The notes below the pieces were generated by a model that was not told the DNA's origin, ran no database searches, and saw only the letters and a list, made by a program, of their open reading frames with translations. From Opitutaceae bacterium (GTDB taxonomy: Bacteria; Verrucomicrobiota; Verrucomicrobiia; Opitutales; Opitutaceae): a DNA stretch of 64,000 bases. Each line of letters starts with the position of its first letter. Position 1 is the first letter of the stretch. Below are positions 62,979-64,000 of this stretch, piece by piece. The stretch lies in assembly GCA_024233285.1 (NCBI GenBank), contig JACKPU010000002.1, positions 481,724 through 545,723 on the forward strand, read 5' to 3'. The position numbers and the translations under genes were made by a program.

Positions 62979-64000
62979 AGATGCTTGGTGAGGAAAACTT
63001 CCACGGCTTCGAGAAATTCGCGGTAGTTCTTGCGCTCGGCGAAGCCATGAAACTCAGTGGCAAAGAACAGCTTTTCATGGGGGATTTCATGAGCATTGAG
63101 CTCGGATAGCAGGCGGGTGGACTGCTTGTAGTTCACGGTGCCGTCGAGCTTGCCGTGGATCACGTAGACCGGGCACTTGATGTCGGCCACATGATTAATG
63201 GGCGACATGGCGTTGAAGCGTTCCTCCTGGGTTTTCGGATCCCCGAGTTTCTCCATCAGGACATCGTAGTTGAACTTGTCGTATTTACTGTCCGTCCACC
63301 TTTGGCGGATGAGCTGCTGCCAATCAAAGACCCCGGCAAACGTAATGGCGCAGCGATAGAGATCAGGTTCAAAGGCGGCGCCGGCCACTGCGAGATAGCC
63401 GCCAAAGCTGCCGCCGAAGATGGCGACGCGATCACCATCAACCACGCCTTGCTCGATTAACTGCCGGACGCCGTCGGTGACGTCGTCGTGCATCTTGCGG
63501 AATTCAAAATCGTCCGTTTTCGAAATGGCGGTGTTGTAGCCGGTGGAGCCGCGGTAGTTGGGCTGGAAGACGGCGTAGCCGCGCGAAGTGAAAAACTGCA
63601 CCTCGGTGTTAAATCCCCAGGTATCGCGCACCCACGGACCGCCGTGGGGATTGACGATGAGCGGAGGTTTCTTTCCGTCGGCGCGCGGCGCCGGGAGGGA
63701 CAAGTAACCTTCAAGCTGCAGGCCGTCGCGGGCCTTGAACTTGATCGGGCGCATCAGACTGGCCTCGGCGGGATTCAACCACGGGCGGCCCTCGGGCAGC
63801 GCCATCATGCTCTTGTCTTTGCGCGTATAAATGACGTAGCGCGGAGTGTCGCGACCGGAGGTGGAGAAGACCACGAAACGTTGCAGGTTCTTATCGCAAT
63901 CGTAGATGCTGTTGAGACGTCCCGGGAGCAGGGCGTTTATTTCCTTTTGCACGGCGGCAAACTCAGGATCGATGGGGAGCTGGACCCGGATGTCGCGGTT
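62975..64000 (-). CDS. S9-family (prolyl oligopeptidase-type) serine peptidase, 5' end outside window
   Basis: The frame is open at the window edge; 341 C-terminal residues are visible. The alpha/beta hydrolase domain has oxyanion region PLIVNPHGGPWVRDTWGFN, nucleophile Ser in FGGSFGGYLAVAG, Asp in VIHGKLDGTVN and His in FATEFHGFAERKN. The residual 5' part (ASLMRPIKFKARDGLQLEGYLSLP) joins a propeller that lies outside. Cleaves short peptides, often after Pro or Ala; a signal peptide may exist outside the window. Stop overlaps the methyltransferase start. Confidence 0.92.
   Translation of the reverse strand, partial: NRDIRVQLPIDPEFAAVQKEINALLPGRLNSIYDCDKNLQRFVVFSTSGRDTPRYVIYTRKDKSMMALPEGRPWLNPAEASLMRPIKFKARDGLQLEGYLSLPAPRADGKKPPLIVNPHGGPWVRDTWGFNTEVQFFTSRGYAVFQPNYRGSTGYNTAISKTDDFEFRKMHDDVTDGVRQLIEQGVVDGDRVAIFGGSFGGYLAVAGAAFEPDLYRCAITFAGVFDWQQLIRQRWTDSKYDKFNYDVLMEKLGDPKTQEERFNAMSPINHVADIKCPVYVIHGKLDGTVNYKQSTRLLSELNAHEIPHEKLFFATEFHGFAERKNYREFLEAVEVFLTKHL

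Overview
The window is a stretch of bacterial chromosome with high GC content and dense coding, with 62 protein-coding genes or gene fragments and one tRNA. Gene content (aa3/caa3-type oxidase with its own assembly factors, LpxB and LolCD of an outer membrane, glycoside hydrolase family 172, several phytanoyl-CoA dioxygenase-like proteins, AMP nucleosidase, short dispersed palindromic repeats) suggests a Gram-negative member of the Verrucomicrobiota, most likely near Opitutaceae. That placement is inference from gene families, not from a marker-gene comparison. Many start codons lack a recognisable Shine-Dalgarno sequence.

Layout. 1-6.7 kb: 3' truncated acetolactate synthase, a YmdB-type phosphodiesterase, accA, a small helical-repeat protein, a YceI protein with a small membrane partner, queA, tRNA-Thr(CGT) and a Lon-N-domain protein. 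6.9-10.9 kb: dnaK, groES and groL, closed by a strong terminator. 11.0-18.6 kb: a membrane-anchored DNA/RNA endonuclease, an M3 peptidase, an NAD-dependent DNA ligase carrying an unexpected signal-peptide-like N-terminus, a metallo-beta-lactamase-fold hydrolase and an SLC13 permease. 18.7-29.0 kb: a full cytochrome c oxidase locus (ctaG, subunits IV, III, I, II, azurin, DUF420, ctaB, ctaA, a CusF-Sco fusion and a His-rich duplicated membrane protein). This is one coherent respiratory and copper/heme delivery module.

29.0-43.5 kb is mixed housekeeping and accessory: an AraC/PhyH divergent pair, AMP nucleosidase, PhoD phosphatase, DUF1990-YndJ, lipB-lipA, a GH172 enzyme with a five-bladed-propeller glycosidase, a dicarboxylate symporter, lysS and lolC/E-lolD.

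43.5-46.1 kb stands out. It is a low-GC block of small minus-strand genes of unknown role whose ends carry the RYYYAAC and GTTRRRY core sequences expected of integron attC sites. Three of its four intact genes (97 aa, FRG and 191 aa) and the signal-peptide remnant end in an Ala-stop read from GCC TRR; two of those stops sit inside a GCCTAAC core. I read it as a probable small integrase-less cassette cluster. It includes an FRG-domain protein, a three-helix membrane protein and a signal-peptide remnant abutting a 129-bp inverted-repeat element.

46.2-64 kb: GNAT and VOC proteins, a CPBP protease, a second PhyH with GNAT, a Gfo/Idh/MocA oxidoreductase next to lpxB, a large CHASE-PAS hybrid histidine kinase, hemA-ccsA-thioredoxin, a third PhyH with its AraC regulator, an aldo/keto reductase, an SDR, a methyltransferase and the 3' part of an S9 peptidase. 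Two families of compound inverted repeats occur twice each just after stop codons. No rRNA, CRISPR array, IS transposase or phage gene was seen.
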